From CAYNYM01 sp049366815 (GTDB lineage Bacteria; Desulfobacterota; DSM-4660; Desulfatiglandales; HGW-15): DNA of 6,340 nt. Of this stretch, positions 6,305 through 6,340 are shown in pieces. The DNA is taken from positions 1-6,340 of the forward strand of contig JBMNCO010000056.1 in the NCBI GenBank assembly GCA_049366815.1, given 5' to 3'. Below the pieces are notes generated by a model. That model was not told where the DNA came from and searched no databases. It saw only the letters and a program-made list of their open reading frames with translations. Position 1 is the stretch's first letter. Each line of letters begins with the position of its first letter. Position numbers and translations under genes: made by a program.

Positions 6305-6307
6305 GGG

Positions 6308-6340
6308 ATGTATGTTGTATTGATTAAAGTGGTTATCGAA
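6308..6340 (+). CDS. 5' end of a gene cut by the window edge, unidentified
   Basis: An ATG at 6308 is followed by 11 open codons to the last base (MYVVLIKVVIE). GGAAGG sits 7 bases before the ATG, a reasonable ribosome binding site, and promoter-like elements lie upstream. The residues look like an N-terminal beta strand. Small dimeric alpha/beta-barrel proteins such as quinol/antibiotic-biosynthesis monooxygenases often start this way, but eleven residues do not justify a family call. Confidence 0.45.
   Translation, partial: MYVVLIKVVIE

Noticed and set aside
1..6340. CRISPR array, tRNA or rRNA gene, or intact insertion sequence
   Set aside because: I saw no regularly spaced repeat-spacer units, no cloverleaf-like sequence with a T-loop motif, no ribosomal RNA sequence, and no transposase or paired terminal repeats.

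Overview
The window suggests a strictly anaerobic, moderately GC-rich bacterium, most likely a sulfate-reducing or syntrophic deltaproteobacterium (Desulfobacterota). The grounds are a class I hybrid cluster protein of the Desulfovibrio type (CX2CX8CX5C iron-sulfur motif), a flavodiiron protein without a fused rubredoxin, and a TTGAC-N4-GTCAA palindrome upstream that fits the HcpR operator known from this group. No organism name can be fixed from the sequence alone.

Layout. Positions 72-1724 (+) encode a Na/Pi-cotransporter-type membrane protein with two QSSS repeats and a PhoU-like helical tail. Positions 1725-1908 form a convergent intergenic region with two strong hairpins (1787-1815 and 1847-1882). 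Positions 5264 down to 1909 (minus strand) hold three co-directional genes: a small cupin (4911-5264), a flavodiiron protein (3643-4821) and hcp (1909-3558), with gaps of 89 and 84 bases. Upstream lies a leader of about 170-200 bases and then a perfect 14-bp palindrome at 5472-5485. Positions 5486-6307 contain no gene I recognise. That stretch holds one doubtful 80-codon frame (5660-5902), a cluster of three imperfect repeats overlapping a minus-strand promoter-like pair (5931-5986), and a promoter-like pair with a palindrome at the predicted start point (6196-6241). A hairpin at 6271-6304 contains the ribosome binding site of a gene whose first 11 codons (6308-6340) end the window.

How the genes work together. 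The minus-strand genes read as a nitrosative/oxidative stress operon. Flavodiiron protein reduces NO or O2, Hcp reduces NO or hydroxylamine and may act on protein S-nitrosothiols, and the palindrome implies control by the CRP/FNR-family regulator HcpR. The cupin's role is unknown; its leading position in the operon makes it the least explained part. The electron donors these enzymes need (rubredoxin, a ferredoxin-like partner) and the regulator gene itself are not in the window. The Na/Pi protein points the other way and appears unrelated.

Overall this is mostly a recognisable stress-defence locus. The points that deserve a second look are the operator and its geometry, the degenerate cupin, the intergenic hairpins and the unassigned right end.
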